From assembly GCF_900103985.1 (NCBI RefSeq), contig NZ_FNIE01000017.1:1-64000 (forward strand): a DNA stretch of 64,000 nucleotides, read 5' to 3'. Below, one piece after another: positions 8,011 through 16,374 of this stretch (position 1 is its first letter; each line of letters starts with the position of its first letter). A program made the translations under genes and the position numbers. The stretch is from Actinacidiphila guanduensis (GTDB taxonomy: Bacteria > Actinomycetota > Actinomycetes > Streptomycetales > Streptomycetaceae). A model generated the notes under the pieces. That model saw nothing but the letters and a program-made list of their open reading frames with translations, was not told where the DNA came from and ran no database searches.

Positions 8011-9940
8011 CCTGCCGACGCCCGGCACCGCCCGGGCACCGGGACCCGAGCCCGGGGCCGCCTCCCGCTCCGGGTCCGCCACCGCGCCTGCCGCGGGTAC
8101 CGCGGGGCCGGTGGCCTCGGTGCGCGGCCTCAGTGTCTCGCTGCAGCGGCAGGGGGTGCGCTCGCCGGTGCTGCGGGGTGTGGACCTGGACATCGCGCCG
8201 GGCGAGATCGTCGGACTCGTCGGGGAGTCCGGCTCGGGCAAGAGCGTGCTCGCCATGACGATGCTGGGGCTGCTGCCGCGCTCCGCCCGGCCCGTGATCA
8301 CCGGCAGCGTGCACGCCGCGGGCACCGACATGCTGCACGGGACGCCCGCGCAGCTGCGGGCCGTACGCCGCTCCCGGCTCGGGGTGATCTTCCAGGACCC
8401 GATGACCTCGCTGAACCCGACGATGCGGATCGGCCGGCAGATCACCGAGGTCACCGGCGACAGCGGCGAGGCCGTGACCCTGCTGGGCGCGGTGCGCGTG
8501 CCCGAACCCGCCCGGCGGATGCGGGCGTTCCCGCACGAGCTGTCCGGCGGGCTGCGGCAGCGCGTGATGGCGGCGATCGCGCTGACCGGCCGGCCGCGCC
8601 TGATCGTGGCGGACGAGCCGACGACCGCGCTGGACGTCACCGTGCAGGCGCAACTGCTGGCGCTGCTGGCCGACCTGCGCCGCGAGTTCGGGTGCAGCGT
8701 GCTGTTCATCACCCACGACCTGGCGGTGGCCGCGCAGATCACCGACCGGATCGCCGTGCTGTACCAGGGCCGCGTCGCGGAGATCGGCCCCTCCGCGCAG
8801 CTGCTGCACCACCCGACCCACCCCTACACCGCGGGCCTGCTCGGCTCCCGCCTGTCGCTGTCCACCCCGCGTACGGGCGCGCTGCCCACCCTGCCGGCCG
8901 ACGGCGTTCCGGTCGCCGAACGCCTGCGGGGCTGCGCCTACCACACCCGCTGCCCTCTGGTCCTCGACCGCTGCGCGAGCCAGCAGCCACCGGCGACGCC
9001 CGTGGAGGGCACCGGTGTGCTGCGGGCCTGCTGGCGCGACAGCACGGCGGTGCGCGACATCCACCGGGCCGTCGTCCCCGCCGAGGGCCTGGCGGCGCAC
9101 GCCGGGCCGCTCGGCGCCGTCCACCCGTCACCCGGCGGCTCCGGGAAGCCCGCGGCGGACCTCGCCGTCGAAGTGCGCGCTCTGGGCTGCCGGTTCCACA
9201 GCCGGTCCGGGTTCGAGCCGCGGCACACCGTGGACGCCCTGCAAGGCGTGGACCTCGACGTCCGCGCCGGGGAGGCGCTGTCGATCGTGGGCGAGAGCGG
9301 CTCGGGCAAGTCCACGCTGCTGCGGGTGATCGCCGGGCTGACCCGGCCGACCGCCGGCACCGTCGTGCTGCGCGGGACCGCGCAGATGGTCTTCCAGGAC
9401 GCCGGGTCGTCGCTGACGCCGTGGCTCACCGTCGGCGCCCTGCTGCGCGAGCGGCTGCGGGCCGCGAAGGTCCCGCCGGCCGAGGCCGCCCGGCGGACCG
9501 AGGAGGTGCTGGCCGCGATGGGCCTGCCGGCCTCGGTGCTGAAGGTGCGGCCGGGTGAGCTGTCCGGCGGGCAGCGCCAGCGCGTCGCCCTGGCCCGGGC
9601 GGTCGTCGTGCCGCCGACCGTGTTGCTGTGCGACGAGCCGACCAGCGCGCTGGACGCCTCGCTCGCGGCGAGCGTGCTCAACCTGATCCGCGAGATGCGG
9701 CGCGAACTGGCCATGACGGTGGTGTTCGTCACCCACGACCTCGCGGTGGCACGGCTGATGGGCGACCGGATCGCCGTGATGGCGCAGGGGCGGCTCGTGG
9801 AGCAGGGCGACGCGCACGACATCGTCACCGCCCCGGCCGACCCGCGCACCCGCGCCCTGCTCGACGCGGTCCCCCGTATCGACGTCCCTGCCGCTCGCCC
9901 GGCGACCGGCCCCGCCGACCGTCCGGAGGCCGCGCGATGA
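7997..9940 (+). CDS. Fused peptide-type ABC transporter ATPase (DppD-DppF fusion)
   Basis: 647 aa carrying two complete ATPase domains in one chain. Domain 1 has Walker A GESGSGKS from residue 76, signature LSGGLRQR and Walker B LIVADEPTTALD. It is followed by the oligopeptide-transporter C-terminal element RGCAYHTRCPLVLDRC. Domain 2 has GESGSGKS near residue 432, LSGGQRQR and VLLCDEPTSALD. In most systems DppD and DppF are separate proteins. The ATG follows GAGCAGGAGG and overlaps the preceding gene by 14 bases. It powers the importer formed with the two permeases and the lipoprotein encoded just downstream. Confidence 0.92.
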   Translation: MSAHDLPTPGTARAPGPEPGAASRSGSATAPAAGTAGPVASVRGLSVSLQRQGVRSPVLRGVDLDIAPGEIVGLVGESGSGKSVLAMTMLGLLPRSARPVITGSVHAAGTDMLHGTPAQLRAVRRSRLGVIFQDPMTSLNPTMRIGRQITEVTGDSGEAVTLLGAVRVPEPARRMRAFPHELSGGLRQRVMAAIALTGRPRLIVADEPTTALDVTVQAQLLALLADLRREFGCSVLFITHDLAVAAQITDRIAVLYQGRVAEIGPSAQLLHHPTHPYTAGLLGSRLSLSTPRTGALPTLPADGVPVAERLRGCAYHTRCPLVLDRCASQQPPATPVEGTGVLRACWRDSTAVRDIHRAVVPAEGLAAHAGPLGAVHPSPGGSGKPAADLAVEVRALGCRFHSRSGFEPRHTVDALQGVDLDVRAGEALSIVGESGSGKSTLLRVIAGLTRPTAGTVVLRGTAQMVFQDAGSSLTPWLTVGALLRERLRAAKVPPAEAARRTEEVLAAMGLPASVLKVRPGELSGGQRQRVALARAVVVPPTVLLCDEPTSALDASLAASVLNLIREMRRELAMTVVFVTHDLAVARLMGDRIAVMAQGRLVEQGDAHDIVTAPADPRTRALLDAVPRIDVPAARPATGPADRPEAAR

Positions 9941-10863
9941 GCGGAACGACCCGGACAACCGGGATGACCGGTGCCGCAGGCGCCGTCGACACCGCCGGTG
10001 CGCCCCTTTCCGCCGTGCCCCGCCGCCGGTTCGCGCTGCCGGTCGGTGAGCGGCTGCGGCCCGCCGGCCGGAACGTCAGCCGGGTGCTGGTCGCTCTGCT
10101 GGTGCTCACCACGCTGGTCGCGCTGCTCGCCCCCGTGCTGGCCCCGGACAACCCCATCCAGCCGGTCGGCGACCTCAACCTGCCGCCGCTGTCCGCGCAC
10201 CACCTGCTCGGCACCGACAACCTGGGCCGGGACCTGCTCAGCCGCACCCTGATCGGCCTGCGCGCCAGCTGGTTCTCGGCGCTGGCCGTCGTCGCGGTGG
10301 GGCTGCTCGCCGGCGGCCTGCTCGGGGTGGTGGCCGGGGCGTTCGGCGGCTGGGTGGACGCGCTGCTGATGCGGTTCACCGACCTGTTCCTTGCGCTGCC
10401 CGGCGCGCTGGTGGCGATCGCGGTCAACGCCGCCCTCGGCCCCGGCCTCCTGCACACCCTGATCGGCGTCTCGGTCGTGTGGTGGCCCTACTACGCGCGG
10501 ATCATCCGCGCCGAGGTGCGCGGCCTGGCGAGCCGGCCGCACGTCGAGGCGGCCCGGCTCGCCGGGGCCGGCCGGCTGCGGCTGATCGGCCGGCACATCC
10601 TGCCCGGTGTCGTACCGACCGCGCTCGTCACCGCGAGCCTGGACATCGGCAACGTCGTGGTGCTGCTCGCCGGCCTGTCGTTCCTCGGCCTCGGCCAGTC
10701 GGCGCCGGCCCCCGAACTGGGCGCCGACGTGCAGAACTCGCTCTACCTGCTGCTCGGACAGTGGTGGATCCCGATCATCCCGGCGCTGACGGTCATGCTG
10801 CTCAGCCTGATCGCCAACCTCGGCGGGGACGCGCTGCGCAACCTCCTGGAAGGCGACCGATGA
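9937..10863 (+). CDS. ABC transporter permease, DppC type
   Basis: 308 aa inner-membrane permease with about six membrane spans. An OppC/DppC-like N-terminal helix (VLVALLVLTTLVALLAPVLAP) is followed by the HHLLGTDNLGRDLLSR motif diagnostic of DppC/OppC proteins. The EAA loop that contacts the ATPase is EAARLAGAGRLRLIGRHILP. The ATG start overlaps the ATPase stop in ATGA, and the stop overlaps the next permease start. Here DppC precedes DppB, the reverse of the common Dpp gene order. Confidence 0.92.
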   Translation: MSGTTRTTGMTGAAGAVDTAGAPLSAVPRRRFALPVGERLRPAGRNVSRVLVALLVLTTLVALLAPVLAPDNPIQPVGDLNLPPLSAHHLLGTDNLGRDLLSRTLIGLRASWFSALAVVAVGLLAGGLLGVVAGAFGGWVDALLMRFTDLFLALPGALVAIAVNAALGPGLLHTLIGVSVVWWPYYARIIRAEVRGLASRPHVEAARLAGAGRLRLIGRHILPGVVPTALVTASLDIGNVVVLLAGLSFLGLGQSAPAPELGADVQNSLYLLLGQWWIPIIPALTVMLLSLIANLGGDALRNLLEGDR

Positions 10864-11846
10864 TCCGCTTCGTCCTGTGGCGCACCGGTGCCGCCGCCGT
10901 TCTGCTGGTCGTGCTGTCCGCGCTGGTCTTCGTGCTCCAGCAGATCTCCCCCGGCGACCCGGCCCGCGCCTACGTCGGCGGCAACGCCTCGCCCGCCGCG
11001 GTGGCCGCGGCCCACCACCGGCTGGGCCTGGACCGGCCGTGGCCGCAGCGGTACGTGCGCTACCTGTGGCACGCCCTCCACGGCGACCTCGGCATCTCGC
11101 TGCGCACCCACCGCCCGGTCACCACCGACCTGGGCCAGTTCCTGCCCGCGACCGCCGAACTCGTCCTGTTCTCCTTCGTCCTGGCGCTGCTGCTGGCCCT
11201 GCTGTTCGCCCTGTCGGGCGCGCTGCGCTGGCCCGGCACGGGCCTGTACCGGGGCGTACTGCTGCTGGCCGGGACGGCGCCGGCCTTCCTGCTCGGCCTC
11301 GGCGGCATCGTGCTCTTCTACGGCCACCTGCACTGGCTGCCGGAGGCGGGGCGGGGCGTGGACACCAGCTCCCCCACCGGGTTCGTGCTCCTCGACAGCC
11401 TGCTGCACGGCGACACCGGCGCCTTCACCGACGGGCTGCGGCACCTGCTGCTGCCCGGCTTGGCGCTGGCCGTCGCCCCGGCGATCAGCATCGGCCGCAT
11501 CCTGCGGGCCGGCCTGGAACGCACCTTCGGGGCCGACTACGTGCGCACCGCCCGCTCCAAGGGCATCCGCGAGGTCCAGGTGCTGTGGCGGCACGTCGTA
11601 CGCAACTCGCTCGACGCGACGTTGTCGATGGCCGGCCTCCAACTGGGCTTCATGTTCGCGGGCGTGGTGATCGTCGAGAACGTCTTCACCTGGCCGGGCA
11701 TCGGCTACTACCTCGCGCAGAGCATCCCCCAGTCCGACTTCCCGGCGATCGCCGGGGTGACGCTGCTGCTCGGCGGCGTCTACATCGTCGTCAACGCCGT
11801 CGTCGATGTCCTGCAGGCAGTCGCCGACCCCCGCCTCACGGTGTGA
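10860..11846 (+). CDS. ABC transporter permease, DppB type
   Basis: 328 aa membrane protein. The N-terminal helix reads into QQISPGDPARAYVGG, and HRLGLDRPWPQRYVRYL is the typical DppB/OppB first periplasmic region. The EAA-like loop is YVRTARSKGIREVQVLWRHV. The C-terminal segment FTWPGIGYYLAQSIPQSDFPAI is characteristic of the DppB family. It starts in an ATGA overlap with the DppC gene. It forms the membrane channel with DppC for the substrate brought by the lipoprotein at 11897. Confidence 0.92.
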   Translation: MIRFVLWRTGAAAVLLVVLSALVFVLQQISPGDPARAYVGGNASPAAVAAAHHRLGLDRPWPQRYVRYLWHALHGDLGISLRTHRPVTTDLGQFLPATAELVLFSFVLALLLALLFALSGALRWPGTGLYRGVLLLAGTAPAFLLGLGGIVLFYGHLHWLPEAGRGVDTSSPTGFVLLDSLLHGDTGAFTDGLRHLLLPGLALAVAPAISIGRILRAGLERTFGADYVRTARSKGIREVQVLWRHVVRNSLDATLSMAGLQLGFMFAGVVIVENVFTWPGIGYYLAQSIPQSDFPAIAGVTLLLGGVYIVVNAVVDVLQAVADPRLTV

Positions 11847-11896
11847 CCGGCGCCCACCGACCCACCGGATCCCCCGGGTACCGAACGGAGATCAGC

Positions 11897-13492
11897 GTGT
11901 CCATACTTCGCATCCGGCGCACATGGCACATCGTCGCCCTGGCGACGGCCATGGCCCTGGGCGCCGCCGCCTGTTCCGGCAGCACCGGCGGCAGCACCGC
12001 CGGCGCGGGCGGCAAGCCGCCCACCGACGGCGTCCTCACCGTCGGCCTGCTCGGCGACATCGGCCAGCCACCGGACCCCGACATCTACTACGCCAACAAC
12101 GGCACCGCGATCATGATCAACGCCTACGAGGGCCTGGTGCAGTACCAGAACGACACCGACCAGGTGAAGATCGCACCCCGCCTGGCGACGTCGTGGACGG
12201 TCGGCGCGAACCACACCGTCTACACCTTCCACCTGCGGCACGGCGTGACCTTCCACGACGGCACGCCCTTCACCTCGGCGGCGATCGAGCCGTCCTTCCA
12301 GCGGCGGCTGGCCGTCAAGGGCGGCGCGGCCTACATGGTCGCGGGCGTCAAGAGCGTGCGGACCCCGGACCCGTACACCGCGGTCATCACCCTCGACAAG
12401 CCGAACGCGGCCTTCCTGAGCTACCTCGCCTCGCCGTTCGGCCCCAAGATGGAGTCGCCCACCGCGCTCACGCAGCACGCGGGCACCGACCACGCCCAGA
12501 CCTACCTGCGCACCCACGACGTCGGCACCGGCCCGTACGAGCTGACCTCCGCGGTGTCCGGCACGAAGTACGTCCTCACCCAGTACAAGGGCTACTGGGG
12601 ACCCAAGTCGCCCTTCACCACGGTGAACCTGCCGGTGTACAGCAGCGCGGCGCCGCTGCAGCTCGCGCTGGACAGCGGCGACGTGTCCGCGGTCGTCGCC
12701 GCGCTGCCCTCCTCCAGCCTCGGGCACTTCGCGTCCGACCCGAACGTGCGCAACTACTTCCTGCCGACGCTGCAGTCCTCGCTGCTGACGCTCAACCCGA
12801 GCAGGAGCTTCTTCGCCACCAAGCAGGCCAGGCTGGCGTTCCTGAAGTCGGTGGACCAGCAGAAGCTGGTGTCCCAGGTGCTCGGCAAGCGCTCCTCGGT
12901 GGCGACCACCCTGTACGCCAAGGGCATGATCCCCGGCGGCGCGGACAAGCAGTCCATCGGCTACGACCCCTCGGCGATGGCCGCCTACGCCAAGACCCTG
13001 CCCTCGGGCACCGCCATGACCATCGGCTACGCCAACGGCAACCCCAACGCGCAGAACATGGCCGAGATCCTGGTCGCCCAGATGCAGGCCATCGGCATCA
13101 AGGCCACCGCGCAGGGCTACGACACCGCCACGGTGTTCTCCTGGCCGCAGGCGCCGAAGAAGGGCCCGGACGCCTTCGTCGACGGCAACAACGGCCCGGA
13201 CGGCGGCGACCCGTACATGTGGGGCCACGTCTTCTGGGACGCCTCCGGCGGCATCGACTACTTCGCGTGCGACCTGCCGAGCGTGGACACGGCGCTCAAC
13301 CAGGCGGTGAAGAGCGGCGACACGAACCTGTACGTGCAGGCGGCCGAGGAGTACGCGGCCAACGGCTGTTACATGAACCTGTCGTACAACAAGGACTGGG
13401 TCGTGGCGCAGAAGTGGCTGACCGGTGTGCCCCAGTCGCAGAACCTGGGCGCGAACGAGCTGAACTTCAGCCTGCTCGGGATCGCGAAGTAG
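11897..13492 (+). CDS. Substrate-binding lipoprotein of the Dpp-type importer
   Basis: 531 aa extracellular solute-binding protein family 5. The leader ends in the lipobox LGAAAC, with C26 as the lipidated residue. The domain starts with VLTVGLLGDI and contains the family motif LATSWTV...YTFHLRHGVTFHDGTPF and, later, DVGTGPYEL. The GTG start follows GGAG at 11887-11890. Fifty bases separate it from the DppB gene, so it can be expressed partly on its own, as is common for binding proteins. It captures the substrate outside the membrane. Family 5 proteins bind peptides but also opines, nickel complexes and oligosaccharides, so the ligand is open. A strong hairpin follows 38 bases after the stop. 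Confidence 0.92.
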   Translation: MSILRIRRTWHIVALATAMALGAAACSGSTGGSTAGAGGKPPTDGVLTVGLLGDIGQPPDPDIYYANNGTAIMINAYEGLVQYQNDTDQVKIAPRLATSWTVGANHTVYTFHLRHGVTFHDGTPFTSAAIEPSFQRRLAVKGGAAYMVAGVKSVRTPDPYTAVITLDKPNAAFLSYLASPFGPKMESPTALTQHAGTDHAQTYLRTHDVGTGPYELTSAVSGTKYVLTQYKGYWGPKSPFTTVNLPVYSSAAPLQLALDSGDVSAVVAALPSSSLGHFASDPNVRNYFLPTLQSSLLTLNPSRSFFATKQARLAFLKSVDQQKLVSQVLGKRSSVATTLYAKGMIPGGADKQSIGYDPSAMAAYAKTLPSGTAMTIGYANGNPNAQNMAEILVAQMQAIGIKATAQGYDTATVFSWPQAPKKGPDAFVDGNNGPDGGDPYMWGHVFWDASGGIDYFACDLPSVDTALNQAVKSGDTNLYVQAAEEYAANGCYMNLSYNKDWVVAQKWLTGVPQSQNLGANELNFSLLGIAK

Positions 13493-13530
13493 CGCGGCGG
13501 AGCAGAAAGTTCAGCCCCGGATCGGGTCGG

Positions 13531-13575
13531 GACGGCGGCGGTGGTGCGGCGGGGGGCCGTGCCACCGCCGCCGTC
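13531..13575. terminator. Strong hairpin between convergent genes
   Basis: GACGGCGGCGGTGG at 13531-13544 pairs perfectly with CCACCGCCGCCGTC at 13562-13575 around a 17-base loop. It sits between the stop of the lipoprotein gene (13492) and the stop of the leftward GntR gene (13642), so it probably terminates both. There is no U-tract, as usual in actinomycetes. Confidence 0.75.
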
Positions 13576-13641
13576 GCAATCGGGCCGCGATCGGACCGGT
13601 TCAGGTGGAGTGGGGCCGTGCCGAGCCGTGTCGGGCAGGGG

Positions 13642-14328
13642 TCAGGCCGTGTCCTGGATGCCGCGGTGCTCGACGAGGACGGCCATCGACTCGGCGCGGT
13701 CGCGCTCGATGTGCATGTAGGCGACGGACTCGGCGAGCCGCCCGTTGCCGGAGCTGATCGCTTCCAGCAATTCCTCGTGCCCGGCGAGCGCGTCCAGCGG
13801 GTCCAGGCGGGAGGTCAGGTAGAACAGCCACATCATCCGGCCGGACACCGACCGCATCAGCGAGCGCATCAGCTCGTTGCCGGTCAGTTCCACGATCACC
13901 TCGTGGAAGAGGGTGCTGTTCTGGGCGATCACGTAGGCGTCGTCGGTGGCGACACCCTGCCGGGAGCGCTCCAGCGCGGCGCGCAGCGGTGCGGGGGACG
14001 CTCCGCCGGCGATCTGCCGGGCGGCGAACCGGGCGGCCCCGACCTCCAGGCACAGCCGCAGGTCGAACAGGTCGTGGGCGGAGCGCACCGTCCAGCTGGT
14101 CACCACGGCACCGCGGCGGGGCAGGGTGCGGACGAAGCCGTCCACCTCCAGCAGCGGCACCGCCTCGCGCAGCGGCACCCGGGAGACCTGGAGCTCCTCG
14201 GCCAGCCGCTGCTCGGCCAGCCGGCTGCCCTGCGGGTACCGCCCCCGGATGATGCCCTCGCGCAGCCGGTCGTAGATCTGCCGCGACAGCGGATCCGCCC
14301 TGCGTTCCGTCGGCCCCTGGGCCCCCAC
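13642..14328 (-). CDS. GntR-family regulator with FCD domain
   Basis: 228 aa. Residues about 10-75 are a GntR winged helix (IYDRLREGIIRG, then QRLAEELQVSRVPLREA). Residues about 85-215 form an all-helical FCD ligand-binding domain, with histidines in NSTLFHEVI, GHEELL and AYMHIERD that fit the metal-binding triad of this class. The GTG start is chosen because AAGAGAGG lies just upstream; in-frame readings further upstream lack a ribosome-binding site. It converges on the 2550-13492 operon, is its nearest regulator, and is the likely controller in response to the imported compound or an intermediate. Confidence 0.85.
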   Translation of the reverse strand: MGAQGPTERRADPLSRQIYDRLREGIIRGRYPQGSRLAEQRLAEELQVSRVPLREAVPLLEVDGFVRTLPRRGAVVTSWTVRSAHDLFDLRLCLEVGAARFAARQIAGGASPAPLRAALERSRQGVATDDAYVIAQNSTLFHEVIVELTGNELMRSLMRSVSGRMMWLFYLTSRLDPLDALAGHEELLEAISSGNGRLAESVAYMHIERDRAESMAVLVEHRGIQDTA

Positions 14329-14477
14329 CGTCGTACCTCTCTTCCCGCCGCCGTCCGCGGCAGGCGCACTCCCCACTTTCCCACACCCGCCGGGCAGCGG
14401 AACGATCAACCGATCGATCAGCCGGCCGGCCGAGAAGGATCGGTGGGTCCGTCGACGAGGAGTGCCCGCCGGGGCGG

Positions 14478-16220
14478 TCAGGTGATGCGGAACGTGGCCA
14501 TCATGCCCATGTCCTCGTGCTCCAGGTTGTGGCAGTGGAAGACGTAGCGCCCCTTGTGGGTGCTGAAGCGGATGGCGAGCTGGACCTTCTCGCCCTTGTT
14601 GACGAAGACGGTGTCCTTCCACCCGTGGTCGTACGGCCCGGGGGCCCGGCCGTCGCGGGAGACGACCTGGACGGTGGCGTTGTGGATGTGGAAGGGGTGG
14701 TGGAAGTCCGAGACGACCGTCCAGAGTTCGGTGCTGCCGGCAGGCACGTCGGCCAGCGAGACCGACGGGTCGAACGCCTGGTCGTTGATCAGCCATTCGC
14801 CCTGCCCGCCCCGGTGGAACTTCATGATCCGCTGGGTCATCGAGCCGCTGGGCGTGATTGCGGTGGTCCCGGACAGGGTGGCCGGCACGCTGCTGGTGTC
14901 CTTGGTGGCGCGGGCGACGACGAAGCGCATGACGGCCGCGGTGGAGCCCGATCCGAGCCGGTTGACGAGGGTGATCTCGTCCCCGACCTTGTGCCGGCCG
15001 AAGTCGATGATCACGTCATAGCGTTCGGCCGCGGCGATCACGAGGGTGTCCTGCCGCAGGGGCGCCGCCAGCAGTCCGTGGTCGGTCCCGATCTGGGTGA
15101 ACCCCTCGGAGGAGCCGTCGAGGGCGAGCTGGTAGGTGCGGGCGTTGGAGGCGTTGAGGATCCGGAAGCGGTAGCGGGCGGCGTCGACCTTCATCACCGG
15201 CCACGGCGCTCCGTTGACGAGGATGACGTCGCCCATGACGCCGTTGGCGTAGGGCTTGTCGACGCCCGGGGTCGTGCGCATGGTGGCGTCGAGCGCCGGG
15301 TACAGGAACGAGCCGTCGGCGGCGAAGGCGCGGTCGGCGATCATCAGCGGGACGTCGCGGGAGCCCTTGGGCAGGGGCAGCGCCTGCTCCTGCGCGTCGT
15401 GCGCGATGTGGAAGCCGGCCAGGCCGCGGTAGACGCTCGCGCCGGTGAAGTCCATGCGGTGGTCGTGGTACCACAAGGTCGCCGCCCGCGGCTGCGGCGG
15501 GTAGGTGTAGTCGCGCCGCAGCCTGCTGACGAGGGCGTCGGGGTCGCTCATGGCGGGCATCCCCGGCATGGCGGGCATGGCGGGGAAGGTGCCGTAGGTC
15601 TCGGCGGGGAGGAGGAAGTCGGTGGGGTAGCCGTCGCTGTCGTAGGCGGTCGTCCCGCCGTGGAGGTGGACGACGGTGGGGACCGGCAGGTCGTTCCGGT
15701 GGGTGACGACGACGCGGCGGCCCGGGTCCTGCGTGATGGTGGGGCCGGGGAAGGTGCCGTTGTAGCCCATGATTTCGGTCCGCAGGCCCGGGATGATCTC
15801 CGCGGTCGCGGCGGACTGCACGATCTCGTAGTAGTCGGTGTCGGCGGTGCGCCGTACCGGCTTCAGCTGCTCGGGGATCGGCAGCGGCGCCCGGAACCGA
15901 GCCGGCAGTGGCGCCTTGCTGGTGAGCGTGTTGATGTCGCCGTTCGGGTCGCCCTGGTCCGAGCCGTTCCACTGACCGCTGCCGTCATGGGTCTCGTCGT
16001 GCTGACCGTTGCCGTGCGTGTTGTCGTGCCCGCCGTTGCCGGGGACGGTGTGGTCCTTCACGGAGCGCCCGGGATCTTCGTCGGAGGTCGTGCAGCCCGC
16101 GAGGGCGGCGAGTGCGCCGACCGCGCCGATCGACCTGACCAGGGTGCGGCGGCTCATCGCGGCCTTGGTCGGTCGCCGGTCCGGGGCGCCGGCGGCTGCG
16201 GGGTTGGTGCCGATCTTCAT
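14478..16220 (-). CDS. Tat-exported multicopper oxidase
   Basis: 580 aa cupredoxin-domain oxidase (CueO/CotA/bilirubin-oxidase type). The leader carries the twin-arginine motif SRRTLV at residues 23-28 and ends in LAALAGC (C43), so it may be a Tat-dependent lipoprotein. Copper ligands are complete: HLHGG and WYHDHRMD in domain 1, and HPFHIH and HCHNLEHEDMGMM near the C-terminus, including the axial Met. Two features suggest copper handling: a His/Asp/Asn/Gly-rich linker at about residues 55-95 and a Met-rich insertion MPAMPGMPAM. ATG 16220 is preferred over upstream starts because GAGG lies eight bases before it. It is divergent from the two-component pair at 16375. Confidence 0.9.
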   Translation of the reverse strand: MKIGTNPAAAGAPDRRPTKAAMSRRTLVRSIGAVGALAALAGCTTSDEDPGRSVKDHTVPGNGGHDNTHGNGQHDETHDGSGQWNGSDQGDPNGDINTLTSKAPLPARFRAPLPIPEQLKPVRRTADTDYYEIVQSAATAEIIPGLRTEIMGYNGTFPGPTITQDPGRRVVVTHRNDLPVPTVVHLHGGTTAYDSDGYPTDFLLPAETYGTFPAMPAMPGMPAMSDPDALVSRLRRDYTYPPQPRAATLWYHDHRMDFTGASVYRGLAGFHIAHDAQEQALPLPKGSRDVPLMIADRAFAADGSFLYPALDATMRTTPGVDKPYANGVMGDVILVNGAPWPVMKVDAARYRFRILNASNARTYQLALDGSSEGFTQIGTDHGLLAAPLRQDTLVIAAAERYDVIIDFGRHKVGDEITLVNRLGSGSTAAVMRFVVARATKDTSSVPATLSGTTAITPSGSMTQRIMKFHRGGQGEWLINDQAFDPSVSLADVPAGSTELWTVVSDFHHPFHIHNATVQVVSRDGRAPGPYDHGWKDTVFVNKGEKVQLAIRFSTHKGRYVFHCHNLEHEDMGMMATFRIT

Positions 16221-16361
16221 GCCGCCAGCCTCGCAACGACCCCGCCCCCGGGCGTCGGCCGGCGGAAGGCTCGTGCTGCTCCGCCAGGTGTATCCGGTGT
16301 ACATCCCACGGAGTACGGCCCCACCCTCCCTCGGCCGACTCGGTGGGCCGCCGGTGCGCTT

Positions 16362-16367
16362 TACCCT
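16362..16367 (+). promoter_or_regulatory. Leaderless -10 box TACCCT
   Basis: TACCCT is followed by seven bases and then the GTG of the sensor kinase gene at 16375. That fits a leaderless transcript. It lies in the 154-base divergent region shared with the multicopper oxidase gene. Confidence 0.5.
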
Positions 16368-16374
16368 TGGCGCC

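Noticed and set aside
14329..14796. 156-residue N-terminal extension of the GntR protein
   Set aside because: It overlaps the multicopper oxidase gene; the GTG at 14328 has a ribosome-binding site and gives the normal family length.
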